The notes below the pieces were generated by a model that was given only the letters and a program-made list of their open reading frames with translations, was not told the origin of the DNA and did not search any database. A DNA stretch of 34,717 bases from Methanoculleus sp. MH98A (GTDB taxonomy: Archaea; Halobacteriota; Methanomicrobia; Methanomicrobiales; Methanoculleaceae): NCBI RefSeq assembly GCF_000691865.1, contig NZ_JMIO01000011.1:1-34717 (forward strand), given 5' to 3'. The translations under genes and the position numbers were made by a program. Shown one piece after another: positions 15,290 through 23,812 of this stretch (position 1 is its first letter; every line of letters starts with the position of its first letter).

Positions 15290-18200
15290 ATGGATTTCTT
15301 CAGTAATATTCTGGGTCAGGGGAAGAACGCAAACCCCTCGATACAGCAGGGGACTTCTCAGTTCGAGGCCGGAAACTACGGCGAGGCGGTGAAGAGTTTC
15401 GAGAAGGCGCTCAAGATAGAGCCTGAAAACGGCTTTGCCCGGCTGTATATGGGGCGAGCGCTTGCCTGTCTCGGCAAGGACGGCGAAGCCGCGGAATGGC
15501 TGAAGCAGGCCCTCGAGTCGGCTCCCGGCGACGCCGGGACGCTGCGGGTGCTGGGGCATGTCCTCGCTCGCTCCGGCGAGTACGAGGAGGCGGCCGGGTG
15601 TTTCGCCCGGATCGCCGAAGAAAAACCCATGGACGCAAACGCCTCCTACTGGCACGGGGAGATGCTTGAACGGCTCGGCCGGTATGCCGAGGCGGCATCG
15701 GCCTACGCACGGGCGCTGGCAGGAGACCCGGAGAATACCGTCCTGCGGGAGAGGTGCGGGAGAATGTTCGAGCGGATCGGTGACTACCGGGAAGCGGCGG
15801 CATGCTTTGAGAAGATCCTCAGGGCAAATCCCGGCAGCACCGATATGCTCGCTCGCATCGGGGCCGCATACCTCAACCAGGGCGATTACCCGAAAGCCGC
15901 CGGTGCGTTCGACCGGGTGCTCGATACGGAACCGGGGAACATCGACGCGCTTTACGGAAAAGCCCGGGCGCTCGAACATCTCGGCCGGTTCGAGGAGGCT
16001 GCCGGCTGTTGCGCCGGGATCGTTGCCGTCGAGCCCGAGAACATCCCCGCCTGGTACCACCGCGGTTCAATGCTTCTCCGCGCAGGAAAGCACGAAGACG
16101 CACTGGAGTGCTTCGAGAAGGTCGCTCTCGCCGACCCGGATCACATCGCGGTGCGCTACGCCATGGGAATGGTCTACGACGCCCTCGGCCGCTACGATCG
16201 GGCGGTCAAGAGTTTCGACCATATCCTGAAGCACGACCAGGGTCAGGTCCAGGTATGGTACGCCCGCGGCATGGCGCTCTTCCGACTCGGCCAGTATAGC
16301 GAGGCGATCCGGTCGTTCGACCGCGTGCTCGAGAGCCGGGCGACGGCCGGGATGAAGTGGATCGGAGACGGCACCGACCTTGCGCTCTTCGAGCGTGACG
16401 AAGGGGGATCGCCCCGGAAACAGAAGCCGCTGAAGTTCGATGCGTTGAACGAGCTCATCCGCAACTGCCGGGGAACTGCGCTGTTCCACCTGGGGCGGTA
16501 TGCCGAGGCGCAGAAGGAGTTCGAGCAGGTCCTTGAGGCCGAAGCCGGAAACGTCTCCGTCCTGCAGCGGAGCGGCACCGCGCTCCTCCATCTCGGCAGG
16601 TATGAGGAGGCCGCACGCTGCCTGGATGCGGTCCTTGAGAAAGAGCCGCATAACGCCGTCGCCGGGTCGATGAAAGCAGAAGCGCTCATGAACCTCGGCA
16701 GGCACGACGATGCGCTGGCGTGCCTTGATTCGGTGCAGGGAGCCGGCGGCGAACCTCATCTCCTGTACCGGAAGGGAGAAGCCCTCCTGCATCTCGGGCG
16801 GTATACGGAGGCGGCAGAGGCGTTCGAAGCCCCCCTCAACGTCAATCCCGCCGATGCGGCGGCGGAGAACAGCAGGGGAGAAGCGCTCGTGCACCTCGGA
16901 CGGTACGAGGAGGCGCTCGCCTGCTATGACAGGGCACTCTCGGCCGCCCCGGCCGACCGTGCCGCTCTGCTCGGCCGGAGCACGGCGCTCGAGCGTCTCG
17001 GGCGGTATGAAGAGGCGCTCGAATCCATCGACCGGTTGACGCAGGCCGGTCCCGGGGACACCGGGACGCTTCTTCGGAAGGCATGGATCCTCGAAGCTCT
17101 CGGCCGCTACGATGCAGCCGTCGGGTGTTACGAGGCCCTCCTTGCAGCCGATCCGGAAGCCGGATACCCGGTGAATCTCGGGTTTGTTCTCGCCATGCTC
17201 GGGCGGTACGAGGAGGCCGCCGGACGGTTCGAGGAAGCCACGCGTGCCGACCCGGACAACTTCTTTGCGTGGTTCAACCGGGGCCGGGCGCTGGAGAGGA
17301 TGGGGCAGTACGCGGATGCGGCCGGGTGCTACGCAAAAGTGGCCGAAGGCCGGCCGGAGGATACCGGCGCCTGCTTTGCGCTTGCCGTCACCTTCGCACG
17401 GCTCGGCAGGCACCAGAAGGCGATCGAGTGCTGCGACCGGGTGCTCGCCGCCGACGCCTCGAACGCCGCGGTTGCAAGGATCCGGGCGGATATGCTGGAA
17501 GCCGTCGGCAAACACGAAGAGGCGGCGGAAGCATACGAGTGTTACCTGAAGAACTCTCCCGACGACCGCGACGCCAGAATGGCGTTCGGTATGGCGCTCG
17601 AGCGGGACGGGAAGTTCAGCGACGCGATAAAGCAGTATGCGCTGGTGCTCGAGGGCGACGAACGCGACACCGAAGCGTGGTACACCCTCGAGAGCGCCCT
17701 CGTGCACATGGGGCGCTACGAAGAGGCGCTCGAGTGTTCCGACAGCATCGTCGAGGCGAGCCCGGAGAACTGGGCTGCCTGGCAGCGGCGCGGCGAGATC
17801 TTCATGTGGCTTGGCCGCTACGCTGACGCGGTGGAGTGCTTCGAGAAGGTGATCAAGGCCGATCCGGCCGACGTTCTCACCCTGCGAAGACTCGGCGAGG
17901 CCCACGAGAAGGCCGGCAGGTACGAGGATGCCCTCGCCGCCTACACGCAGGTGCTCGACCGGGAACCGACCAGCATCGAGACCCTCCATGCCCGCTCGTC
18001 GGCCCTCATCCACCTCGGGCGATACGGGGAGGCGGTCAAGTCGATCGACAAGATCATCGTTCTCCAGGACGAGAACCCCGCAGCGCTCTTCATGCGGGGG
18101 ACGGTGCTCGAGAAGGCGGGCAGGCACGACGACGCTCTCGCAAGCTACGAGAAAGCGCTCTCGATCGACCCGAAGAACGCGGCCGTCTGGAACGCGGCGG

Positions 18201-18496
18201 GGAGGCTCAAGGATGCGCTGGGACGGCACGAAGACGCCGTCAAAGCGTTCGACAAGGCTATCGATCTGGGCGACGGAGACGTTCATGCCTGGCTCGCGAA
18301 GGGACTCGCTCTCGGCCACCTGGGTAAACCCGACCGGGCGACGACCTGCTTTGAGAAGGTCCTGGAGGGTGACCCCCGCCACGCCAGGGCATGGTACCTG
18401 AAAGGGAGAGCGCTCGATAAGCAGGGCAGATTTGCCGAAGCGGTGGAGTGCTTCAAAGCGGCGCTCGAGAACGGGGACGGAGGCGAAGAAGAATGA
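15290..18496 (+). CDS. Very long TPR-repeat protein
   Basis: The 1068-residue protein is almost wholly tetratricopeptide repeats, roughly thirty 34-residue units with the pattern LGRYEEAL/A near each unit's middle and AxxxxP at its end. It should form a long right-handed superhelix that binds other proteins. There is no signal peptide, membrane segment or catalytic domain. One interruption, at about residues 350-395 (MKWIGDGTDLALFERDEGGS), breaks the regular period. Repeats are similar at DNA level too, suggesting expansion by internal duplication. It is translationally coupled (ATGA) to a lipoprotein FKBP downstream. Specific partners unknown. Weak ribosome site; the start fits the codon pattern. 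Confidence 0.9.
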   Translation: MDFFSNILGQGKNANPSIQQGTSQFEAGNYGEAVKSFEKALKIEPENGFARLYMGRALACLGKDGEAAEWLKQALESAPGDAGTLRVLGHVLARSGEYEEAAGCFARIAEEKPMDANASYWHGEMLERLGRYAEAASAYARALAGDPENTVLRERCGRMFERIGDYREAAACFEKILRANPGSTDMLARIGAAYLNQGDYPKAAGAFDRVLDTEPGNIDALYGKARALEHLGRFEEAAGCCAGIVAVEPENIPAWYHRGSMLLRAGKHEDALECFEKVALADPDHIAVRYAMGMVYDALGRYDRAVKSFDHILKHDQGQVQVWYARGMALFRLGQYSEAIRSFDRVLESRATAGMKWIGDGTDLALFERDEGGSPRKQKPLKFDALNELIRNCRGTALFHLGRYAEAQKEFEQVLEAEAGNVSVLQRSGTALLHLGRYEEAARCLDAVLEKEPHNAVAGSMKAEALMNLGRHDDALACLDSVQGAGGEPHLLYRKGEALLHLGRYTEAAEAFEAPLNVNPADAAAENSRGEALVHLGRYEEALACYDRALSAAPADRAALLGRSTALERLGRYEEALESIDRLTQAGPGDTGTLLRKAWILEALGRYDAAVGCYEALLAADPEAGYPVNLGFVLAMLGRYEEAAGRFEEATRADPDNFFAWFNRGRALERMGQYADAAGCYAKVAEGRPEDTGACFALAVTFARLGRHQKAIECCDRVLAADASNAAVARIRADMLEAVGKHEEAAEAYECYLKNSPDDRDARMAFGMALERDGKFSDAIKQYALVLEGDERDTEAWYTLESALVHMGRYEEALECSDSIVEASPENWAAWQRRGEIFMWLGRYADAVECFEKVIKADPADVLTLRRLGEAHEKAGRYEDALAAYTQVLDREPTSIETLHARSSALIHLGRYGEAVKSIDKIIVLQDENPAALFMRGTVLEKAGRHDDALASYEKALSIDPKNAAVWNAAGRLKDALGRHEDAVKAFDKAIDLGDGDVHAWLAKGLALGHLGKPDRATTCFEKVLEGDPRHARAWYLKGRALDKQGRFAEAVECFKAALENGDGGEEE

Positions 18497-19002
18497 GGGA
18501 GAGGCATGCATACGGCATCCTGCTGCTGATCGCGTGCGTCCTGGCCCTCTGCTCGGGCTGCATCGCGGGCGAAGAGGTGCGGGTGAAGTCCGGAGATACG
18601 GTGCTGGTCCACTACACCGGCACCCTCGAGAACGGGACGGTCTTTGACAGTTCCGCCGGGCGCGAACCGCTCCGGTTTACCGTCGGCAAGGGCGAGGTGA
18701 TCACGGGGTTCGACGAAGGGGTCGTCGGGATGCAGGTCGGGGAGGAAAAAACTCTTCATATTCCGGCCGACCGGGCATACGGGCCGCACCGCGAGGATCT
18801 CGTCATTGTCCTCGACTCTGCCGAAATTGCCGGCAAAGAGAACCTGACGGTCGGCGATCAGGTAGGGATACCCCTGGAGAACGGACAGGTGCTGCCCGCA
18901 ACGGTCGTTGCCGTATCGGCCGATGCCGTTACCATCGATGCGAACCACCGCCTCGCGGGCGAAGATCTTACGTTCAATGTCAGTCTGGTTGAGATTGTGT
19001 AG
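18493..19002 (+). CDS. Lipoprotein FKBP-type peptidyl-prolyl isomerase (SlyD-like)
   Basis: The 169-residue product opens with a signal sequence (basic MRERHAYG, hydrophobic ILLLIACVLAL, then the lipobox-like LCSGC near residues 18-22), so it is probably exported and lipid-anchored. The FKBP core follows: VLVHYTGTLENGTVFDSS near residue 38, VGKGEVITGFDEGVVGM near 61-77, IPADRAYGPH near 90. After that comes an inserted flap-type domain (GDQVGIPLENGQVLPATVV), and the fold is completed by DANHRLAGEDLTFNVSLVEI. The archaeal long FKBP arrangement is clear. The start ATG overlaps the TPR stop. Likely role: folding of secreted or surface proteins. Confidence 0.9.
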   Translation: MRERHAYGILLLIACVLALCSGCIAGEEVRVKSGDTVLVHYTGTLENGTVFDSSAGREPLRFTVGKGEVITGFDEGVVGMQVGEEKTLHIPADRAYGPHREDLVIVLDSAEIAGKENLTVGDQVGIPLENGQVLPATVVAVSADAVTIDANHRLAGEDLTFNVSLVEIV

Positions 19003-19030
19003 GGATTGCTCAACACTTTTTTGGAACTCC
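19003..19030 (+). terminator. Oligo-T terminator after FKBP
   Basis: The run acttttttgg at about 19015-19024 lies shortly after the FKBP stop and is the likely end of the TPR-FKBP transcript. Confidence 0.45.
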
Positions 19031-19054
19031 CTCTGGAGCGTCGTCAATCATATT

Positions 19055-19380
19055 CTAAGCACGGATTTCCATCGGCTACGCACCTGGCGGTGCTCGTGGT
19101 CCGTTCCTATCAGTACGTCGCATATCGCCACGCACTGCCCCTGCCCCGAGGGGCGGGGAACGACGCTCCGCTAGGAGCGGAGTTGAGGCACCACAGGTGC
19201 GGGTGGGGAGGCCGAAGCGCGGGTGGGGTGGGGGCTACAGATATCATCTCATAGACGAGAGCTCTTTAAAAATCTCTATGGCACGTCAGTTTTAGGCTTG
19301 GAGACAGGGGAGGGGGCGAGCCCCCTCCCCGTCAGCCCCTCCCCCAACGGCGATATCCCCACTGTTCACTGCACCATGAC
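19055..19380. repeat. Intergenic mosaic repeat elements (copy C)
   Basis: Two pieces. 19058-19243 starts agcacggatttcc and contains GCACC-TGGC-GGTGC, cgcatatcgccacgcactgc (shared exactly with 25624-25643), GCTCC-GCTA-GGAGC and a G-rich tail gcgcgggtggggtgggg shared with copy D. 19300-19375 begins gagacaggggagggggcgag and ends ccaacggcgatatcc, like copy E. No gene is visible from 19003 to 19547. Bases 19381-19547 carry no feature I can name. Confidence 0.6.
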
Positions 19381-19547
19381 ATATTCTCGTTTTGACTGCT
19401 TTGTTGCCACACAGCGAGGGGCTTCAGTTTCTCTAACTCCTATCGTTCTGACAGTCGTATATTGCTCTCTCGATTACTCAAGTTTCAGACAGCCGTACGT
19501 GCCTCCGTTAAGGCATCCCGGACTAAAACAGGTCTCACCAGACCCGG

Positions 19548-20867
19548 TCACCCTTTCTTCTCCTTCCCGGCCCCCACCGGGGTGACGAGCACCTTATCGA
19601 CCCGGTGACCGTCCATATCGAGCACCTCGAACCGGAATCCGTTCCAGGCGAACCGGTCGCCGGCCTCCGGCGTCCGTTCGAGATACATCATCACGAACCC
19701 GCCGAGCGTCTGGTAGTAGCCGCGCCCCTCTCCGGGCAGGGTAGCCGCCACATCAAGGAGGTCGTGGAACTCGTCGACCGGGAGCATCCCGTCGAGGAGC
19801 CACGACCCGTCCGGACGACGGACCGCCGGACCCTCGGGCGGGTGCTCCGGCGACGGGATGCCGCCGACGATCGACTCCATGATGTCGTGGATGGTGACCA
19901 GACCCTGGATACTCCCGTACTCGTCGGTGACAAGGGCGATCCGCGCCCCGGAAGTCTTGAACTCGTCGAGAACCGAGAGTGCCGGGACGCTCTCGGGCAC
20001 GAAGAAGGCGGGGTCGATTGCTTTCATCAGGTCGGGGGGTTCGCCCGCGATCATCCGCGCCCAGAGGCTGCGGACCGAGACGGTGCCGAGCAGGTTGTCG
20101 AGATGGTCGCGGTAGACCGGGAAATAGACATGCCCGGAATCCACCATCTTCTGCCAGTTCTCTTCGGCGGGGTCCTCGACGTCCACGGCCACGATGTCGG
20201 GCCGCGGGGTCATCAGCACGCTGACCCGCCGGTCGGCGAGGCGGAAGACACTCTCCACCATATCCTGTTCCGCCTCCTCGAAGACGCCTGCCCGGGTGGC
20301 CTGCCCGATGAGAACCCTGACGTCCTCCTCCGTAACCTCGGGCCCCGAAGGCTTCCGAACCCTGAGCAGCATGAGGACCCCCTCGGTCGAGGCGCTCAGC
20401 AGCCGGACGAGCGGTGCAGCGACCAGCGAGAGGAGCCGTACCGGGCGCGAGACCAGCGATGCAATCCGGTCGGCGTGGGTCATGGCCACCCGTTTCGGCA
20501 CCAGTTCCCCGACGACGAGCGTTAAGTAGGTGATGACGGCGACGACGGTTACGACCGCGAGCGTGCCGCTGTAAGGCGCGACCAAGGGAAATCGGGCAAA
20601 CTCTTCTGCAAGAGGGCCCGCGAGCGTCGCCCCGCCGAAGGCCCCGGCCAGGATCCCGACGAGGGTGATGCCGATCTGGATGGTGGAGAGGAACTGCGTC
20701 GGATCCTGTGCAAGTTCGAGGGCGGTCGCCGCCCCGGCGTCGCCGCCCGCCGCTCTCTTCTGCAGGCGTGCCGTTCTTGCAGAGACGAGCGCGAACTCCG
20801 CCATCGAAAAAAAGCCGTTTGTGAGTATCAGGAGGACGATGATCGCAATATCGGTGGCAGGTGCCAT
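19548..20867 (-). CDS. CNNM/CorC-family membrane protein with CBS pair
   Basis: A 439-residue integral membrane protein of the DUF21-CBS-CorC_HlyC architecture (often called hemolysin C-like or UPF0053), linked to Mg2+/Co2+ transport or efflux. The N-terminal DUF21 domain has about four hydrophobic segments (IAIIVLLILTNGFFSMAEFA; STIQIGITLVGILAGAFGGA; LAVVTVVAVITYLTLVVGELVPKR; VRLLSLVAAPLVRLLS). Two CBS motifs follow (VSVLMTPRPDIVAVDV near 213; ALVTDEYGSIQGLVTIHDIMESIVG near 315-340), then the CorC_HlyC domain (ERTPEAGDRFAWNGFRFEVLDMDGHRVDKV). Start ATG at 20867 (MAPATDIA), since upstream residues look non-coding. Divergent from the peroxiredoxin. Confidence 0.92.
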   Translation of the reverse strand: MAPATDIAIIVLLILTNGFFSMAEFALVSARTARLQKRAAGGDAGAATALELAQDPTQFLSTIQIGITLVGILAGAFGGATLAGPLAEEFARFPLVAPYSGTLAVVTVVAVITYLTLVVGELVPKRVAMTHADRIASLVSRPVRLLSLVAAPLVRLLSASTEGVLMLLRVRKPSGPEVTEEDVRVLIGQATRAGVFEEAEQDMVESVFRLADRRVSVLMTPRPDIVAVDVEDPAEENWQKMVDSGHVYFPVYRDHLDNLLGTVSVRSLWARMIAGEPPDLMKAIDPAFFVPESVPALSVLDEFKTSGARIALVTDEYGSIQGLVTIHDIMESIVGGIPSPEHPPEGPAVRRPDGSWLLDGMLPVDEFHDLLDVAATLPGEGRGYYQTLGGFVMMYLERTPEAGDRFAWNGFRFEVLDMDGHRVDKVLVTPVGAGKEKKG

Positions 20868-20936
20868 TATAACCCTTTTGCCAGCAGGAGCCTTAAACCT
20901 GCGGGGCTTCACGGGCGGGAGAGGAACGTTCGTGAG

Positions 20937-20976
20937 AAATATTTATCGTCGCCGGAACAGAGTCCCGTCCGGTGAT
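20937..20976 (+). promoter_or_regulatory. TATA box and ribosome site of the peroxiredoxin gene
   Basis: AAATATTTAT at 20937-20946 is a strong archaeal TATA match; transcription would start near 20968. GGTGAT at 20971-20976 is a good ribosome site 5 bases before the ATG at 20982, which favours that ATG over the GTG directly before it. Confidence 0.55.
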
Positions 20977-20981
20977 ACGTG

Positions 20982-21467
20982 ATGGTCGAGGTCGGCGAGC
21001 AGGCCCGGGACTTCTCGATACCGGACCATAACGGGAATACTGTCCGGTTATCGGCGTTCCCGGGGAAGCGGGTTCTTCTCTCGTTCCACCCGCTGGCATG
21101 GACCCGTATCTGTGCCGGACAGATGAAGGCGCTCGAGGCGAACCGGGAGGCGTTCGACGGCCTCGGTGCCGTTGCCCTCGGCATCAGCGTGGATTCCGTC
21201 CCGTGCAAACATGCGTGGGCCGAGAACCTCGGGATCCATAAAACCCGGCTCCTTGCAGATTTCTGGCCGCACGGTGCCGTGGCGCAGATCTACGGCGTCT
21301 TCGATAGCCAGAGAGGCTACTCCCGGCGGGCGAACATCGTCGTCGACGAGGTCGGGCGCGTCATATTCGTCGCGGAATACCCGGCGACGACGGTGCCCGA
21401 CATGCAGGACGTCCTCGACGCTCTCCGGGCACAGGAGAGACATACGGAGCAGGTGCCGAAGGCGTAA
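20982..21467 (+). CDS. Peroxiredoxin (AhpC/TSA-like)
   Basis: A 161-residue thioredoxin-fold peroxidase. The peroxidatic Cys44 is in PLAWTRICAGQ, which fits PxxxTxxC. A second Cys (Cys75, in DSVPCKHAWA) sits where resolving Cys occur in some archaeal and bacterial members. VLLSFHPLAW forms the beta strand before the active site, and GISVDS and the Arg in FDSQRGYSRRANIVVD (near residue 115) complete the fold. Unusual: Trp and Arg-Ile in the active-site loop where most have Phe and Pro-Val. Likely role: reducing peroxides in this anaerobe. The reductant is unknown. Confidence 0.92.
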   Translation: MVEVGEQARDFSIPDHNGNTVRLSAFPGKRVLLSFHPLAWTRICAGQMKALEANREAFDGLGAVALGISVDSVPCKHAWAENLGIHKTRLLADFWPHGAVAQIYGVFDSQRGYSRRANIVVDEVGRVIFVAEYPATTVPDMQDVLDALRAQERHTEQVPKA

Positions 21468-21478
21468 CCCGGCCCCGC

Positions 21479-22774
21479 TCACCCCGTGCCCAGGAAGAAA
21501 CTGCCGACGAGCGTGATCAGGAGAACGGCCGGAACGCCGTAGCGGATGAGCGCCATATAGACCTTCTGCTGCCACCCGCAGCCGCCGATCTCTGCATAGA
21601 TCCGGGTGCGGGTCATGAACCACCCTCCGACGATGCTTATGATCAGCCCGGCCACGATGAGGCCGATCGTCCCGAATACGTAGTCGGCAAGGTCGAGGAA
21701 CGGCATTCCAAGCGCTTCGAGGTTCAGGGCGGTGTAACTGAGGGCGGACGGAAGCCCGAAGAGCATGACCGCGGCGAAGACGAGGAGCGTGGCGCGCTTC
21801 CGGGGGTAGCCGTAGGAGTCCATCAGCGCCGCCGTGGGAACCTCGAGCATGGAGACCGCCGAGGTGAGCGCTGCTGCAAAGAGCATCAGGAAGAAGAGCG
21901 TTCCGAGCACCGTGCCGTACCGGATCTCTGCAAAGGCCGTAGGCAGGGTGATGAACGCGAGGTTCACCCCGGCCGCGGGGTCGAGGCCCGCGGTGAAGAC
22001 CAGGGGGAAGATCACGAGCCCGGCAAGGACTGCAATCAGCATATCTGCGGCGGCGATGATGGCGGCGTTCCGGAAGAGGGGTTCTCGTTTGAGGTAACTC
22101 CCGAAGGTAAGCAGGATGCCCATGCCCACGGAGAGCGAGAAGAACGCCTGCCCGAAGGCCGCGATCCAGACGGCGGGGTCGGTCAGCCTCGAAAAGTCGG
22201 GGGAGAGGTAGAACCCGATCCCCTCGACCGCTCCGGGCTCCGTGAGCGAGAAGGCCACGAGAGAGATGAGGATCACGAGGAGAACCGGGATGAGGTACCG
22301 GGAGGCCCGCTCGATCCCTCCCCTGACCCCGGACCGCACCGTCACATAGACCGCAAGTCCCGAGAGTAGGAAGAAGACGAGCGGGAGATAGGAGCCCGTA
22401 AACGCATCGAACTCCATCGGCCAGCTGAAAGCAAAGGAGAGCGCGTATGCGAGCACCCAGCTCGTGATCACGAGGTAGTAGCCGAGGATCAGGCTGACGA
22501 CCGCGACGATGACGAGGCCAGCGGCGGCGAACCGCTGCCGTATCGAGCGGAAGGCGGATATGACCGATGTCCCCGTCGAGCGGCCGATGGCAAGTTCCAA
22601 CACCATCAGGGGGAGGCCGAAGAGGAAGATGGAGATCAGGAACGGGATCAGAAACGCACCGCCCCCGTTGGCGCCCACGACGTAGGGGAACCGCCAGATG
22701 TTCCCGATACCTACGGCCGAGCCGATGCTTGCAAGGATGAAGCCCAGCGTTGACGACCACTCTTCTCTTTCCAT
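21479..22774 (-). CDS. Sodium:neurotransmitter symporter-family (NSS/SNF) transporter
   Basis: A 431-residue membrane protein of the LeuT fold that takes up amino acids or related solutes with Na+. TM1 holds the signature GSAVGIGNIWRFPYVVGANG, followed by GGGAFLIPFLI (TM2) and LPLMVLELAIGRSTG. About eleven hydrophobic segments can be traced, with GQAFFSLSVGMGILLTFGSY for TM6 and FAAALTSAVSMLEVPTAALMDSYG in the TM8 region. The length suits the shorter 11-TM subfamily. ATG at 22774 is preferred to the GTG at 22783: GGTGAG acts as its ribosome site. Substrate not predictable. Convergent with the peroxiredoxin gene, 11 bases apart. Confidence 0.93.
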   Translation of the reverse strand: MEREEWSSTLGFILASIGSAVGIGNIWRFPYVVGANGGGAFLIPFLISIFLFGLPLMVLELAIGRSTGTSVISAFRSIRQRFAAAGLVIVAVVSLILGYYLVITSWVLAYALSFAFSWPMEFDAFTGSYLPLVFFLLSGLAVYVTVRSGVRGGIERASRYLIPVLLVILISLVAFSLTEPGAVEGIGFYLSPDFSRLTDPAVWIAAFGQAFFSLSVGMGILLTFGSYLKREPLFRNAAIIAAADMLIAVLAGLVIFPLVFTAGLDPAAGVNLAFITLPTAFAEIRYGTVLGTLFFLMLFAAALTSAVSMLEVPTAALMDSYGYPRKRATLLVFAAVMLFGLPSALSYTALNLEALGMPFLDLADYVFGTIGLIVAGLIISIVGGWFMTRTRIYAEIGGCGWQQKVYMALIRYGVPAVLLITLVGSFFLGTG

Positions 22775-22948
22775 ATCACTCACCGGTTGAGGATGGTTCC
22801 CCGGGAGTAAGGAAGCGTTCCGCCTTTATATTCGTGCCCGCCGGGTACCCCGACCACTGCACTTTTGTAGCGAGTGAGCCCATACGACTGCGGTCAGAAG
22901 CAGCATGAGCGTCAGTTCCCGGAAATGTCCCGGCAGGGGGGAAAGAGC

Positions 22949-23740
22949 GTGAACGGCAAGTACCCGTTCCTCGTCTCGATCCCCCACGGCGGCACCACCG
23001 TTCCACCCGAGCTCCGCGGTCTCGTCAACCTCACGCATAAGGAGATCGTCTTCAACAGCGATCCCTATACCCGCCGCCTCTACGGGTTCGACGATACGGT
23101 GGAGGCGGTGGTCGACTTCGACGTCTCAAGGGTCTTCGTCGACACCAACCGGGCACCCTACGACTACCCGCCGCGGACGCAGGACGGCGTGGTCAAGGTC
23201 ATCACGCAGGACGGAACCCCGGTATTCAGGAGGGGGCAGACGCCCGGCAGGGAACTGATAGGAACCCTTCTGCAGAACTACTACCACCCCTTCCACAAAC
23301 GGCTGAGCGAAGCCCTCGATACCCGGCCGATCGAGATCGCTTTCGACTGCCACAGCATGCTGCCGGAATCACCGCCGGTCAGGATGGACGCCGGACGCCC
23401 CCGCCCGCTCTTCTGCCTGAGCAACCGGGGGGACCGGAACGGAAAACCGAAACGGGCGGGCGGCCTCGTGACCTGCTCCCCGGAGTGGCTCCAGGCGCTC
23501 GCCCGGTCGTTCCAGGCGGAGTTCGAGGGTGAGGGGAGGGTTGCGATGAACGATCCCTTCCGGGGCGGGTTCATCTCGGTGGCGCACTACCGGCGGCGGC
23601 GGATCCCCTGGGTCCAGGTCGAGATCAACCGCGGCCTCTACGAGACCGAAGACCGCGAGGCCGGGGAGGCGCGGCTCGCCGACCTCCAGGGGCGGATCTT
23701 CTCCGCTGTCGCCGGGTTCTGGGACGAGGTTTCGGGGTGA
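22949..23740 (+). CDS. N-formylglutamate amidohydrolase-family protein
   Basis: A probable zinc hydrolase of the N-formylglutamate deformylase family, about 263 residues. Family hallmarks: PFLVSIPHGGTTVPPEL at the N terminus with the metal-binding His, DFDVSRVFVDTNRAPYDYPP near residue 55-75 (the D-x-N-R motif), YYHPFHKRL near 113, AFDCHSM with Asp and His near 132, and NDPFRGGFISVAHY then VQVEINRGLYET near 200-225. The real substrate may be another N-acyl amino acid. The start is uncertain: GTG at 22949 after a G-rich stretch, or ATG at 22925 eight codons earlier. Followed by a 70-base gap before recQ. Confidence 0.85.
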   Translation: MNGKYPFLVSIPHGGTTVPPELRGLVNLTHKEIVFNSDPYTRRLYGFDDTVEAVVDFDVSRVFVDTNRAPYDYPPRTQDGVVKVITQDGTPVFRRGQTPGRELIGTLLQNYYHPFHKRLSEALDTRPIEIAFDCHSMLPESPPVRMDAGRPRPLFCLSNRGDRNGKPKRAGGLVTCSPEWLQALARSFQAEFEGEGRVAMNDPFRGGFISVAHYRRRRIPWVQVEINRGLYETEDREAGEARLADLQGRIFSAVAGFWDEVSG

Positions 23741-23812
23741 GAAACCGCCCCAATCGGGCCGTATTTCCGGGGCCGAAGATACTATGCCGGTAGAGCCCCC
23801 ACTTATATAGTG

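Noticed and set aside
15149-16060. Minus-strand frame over the TPR 5' end
   Set aside because: Overlaps the repeat-encoding region antisense; no motif.
16067-18511. Minus-strand open frame of over 800 codons opposite the TPR gene
   Set aside because: The TPR frame has perfect 34-residue periodicity; the antisense frame only mirrors repeated codons. No ribosome site and no recognisable motif.
21048-22760. 570-codon minus-strand frame overlapping peroxiredoxin and transporter
   Set aside because: Different frame from the NSS transporter, Arg/His/Pro-rich, and it crosses two genuine genes on opposite strands.
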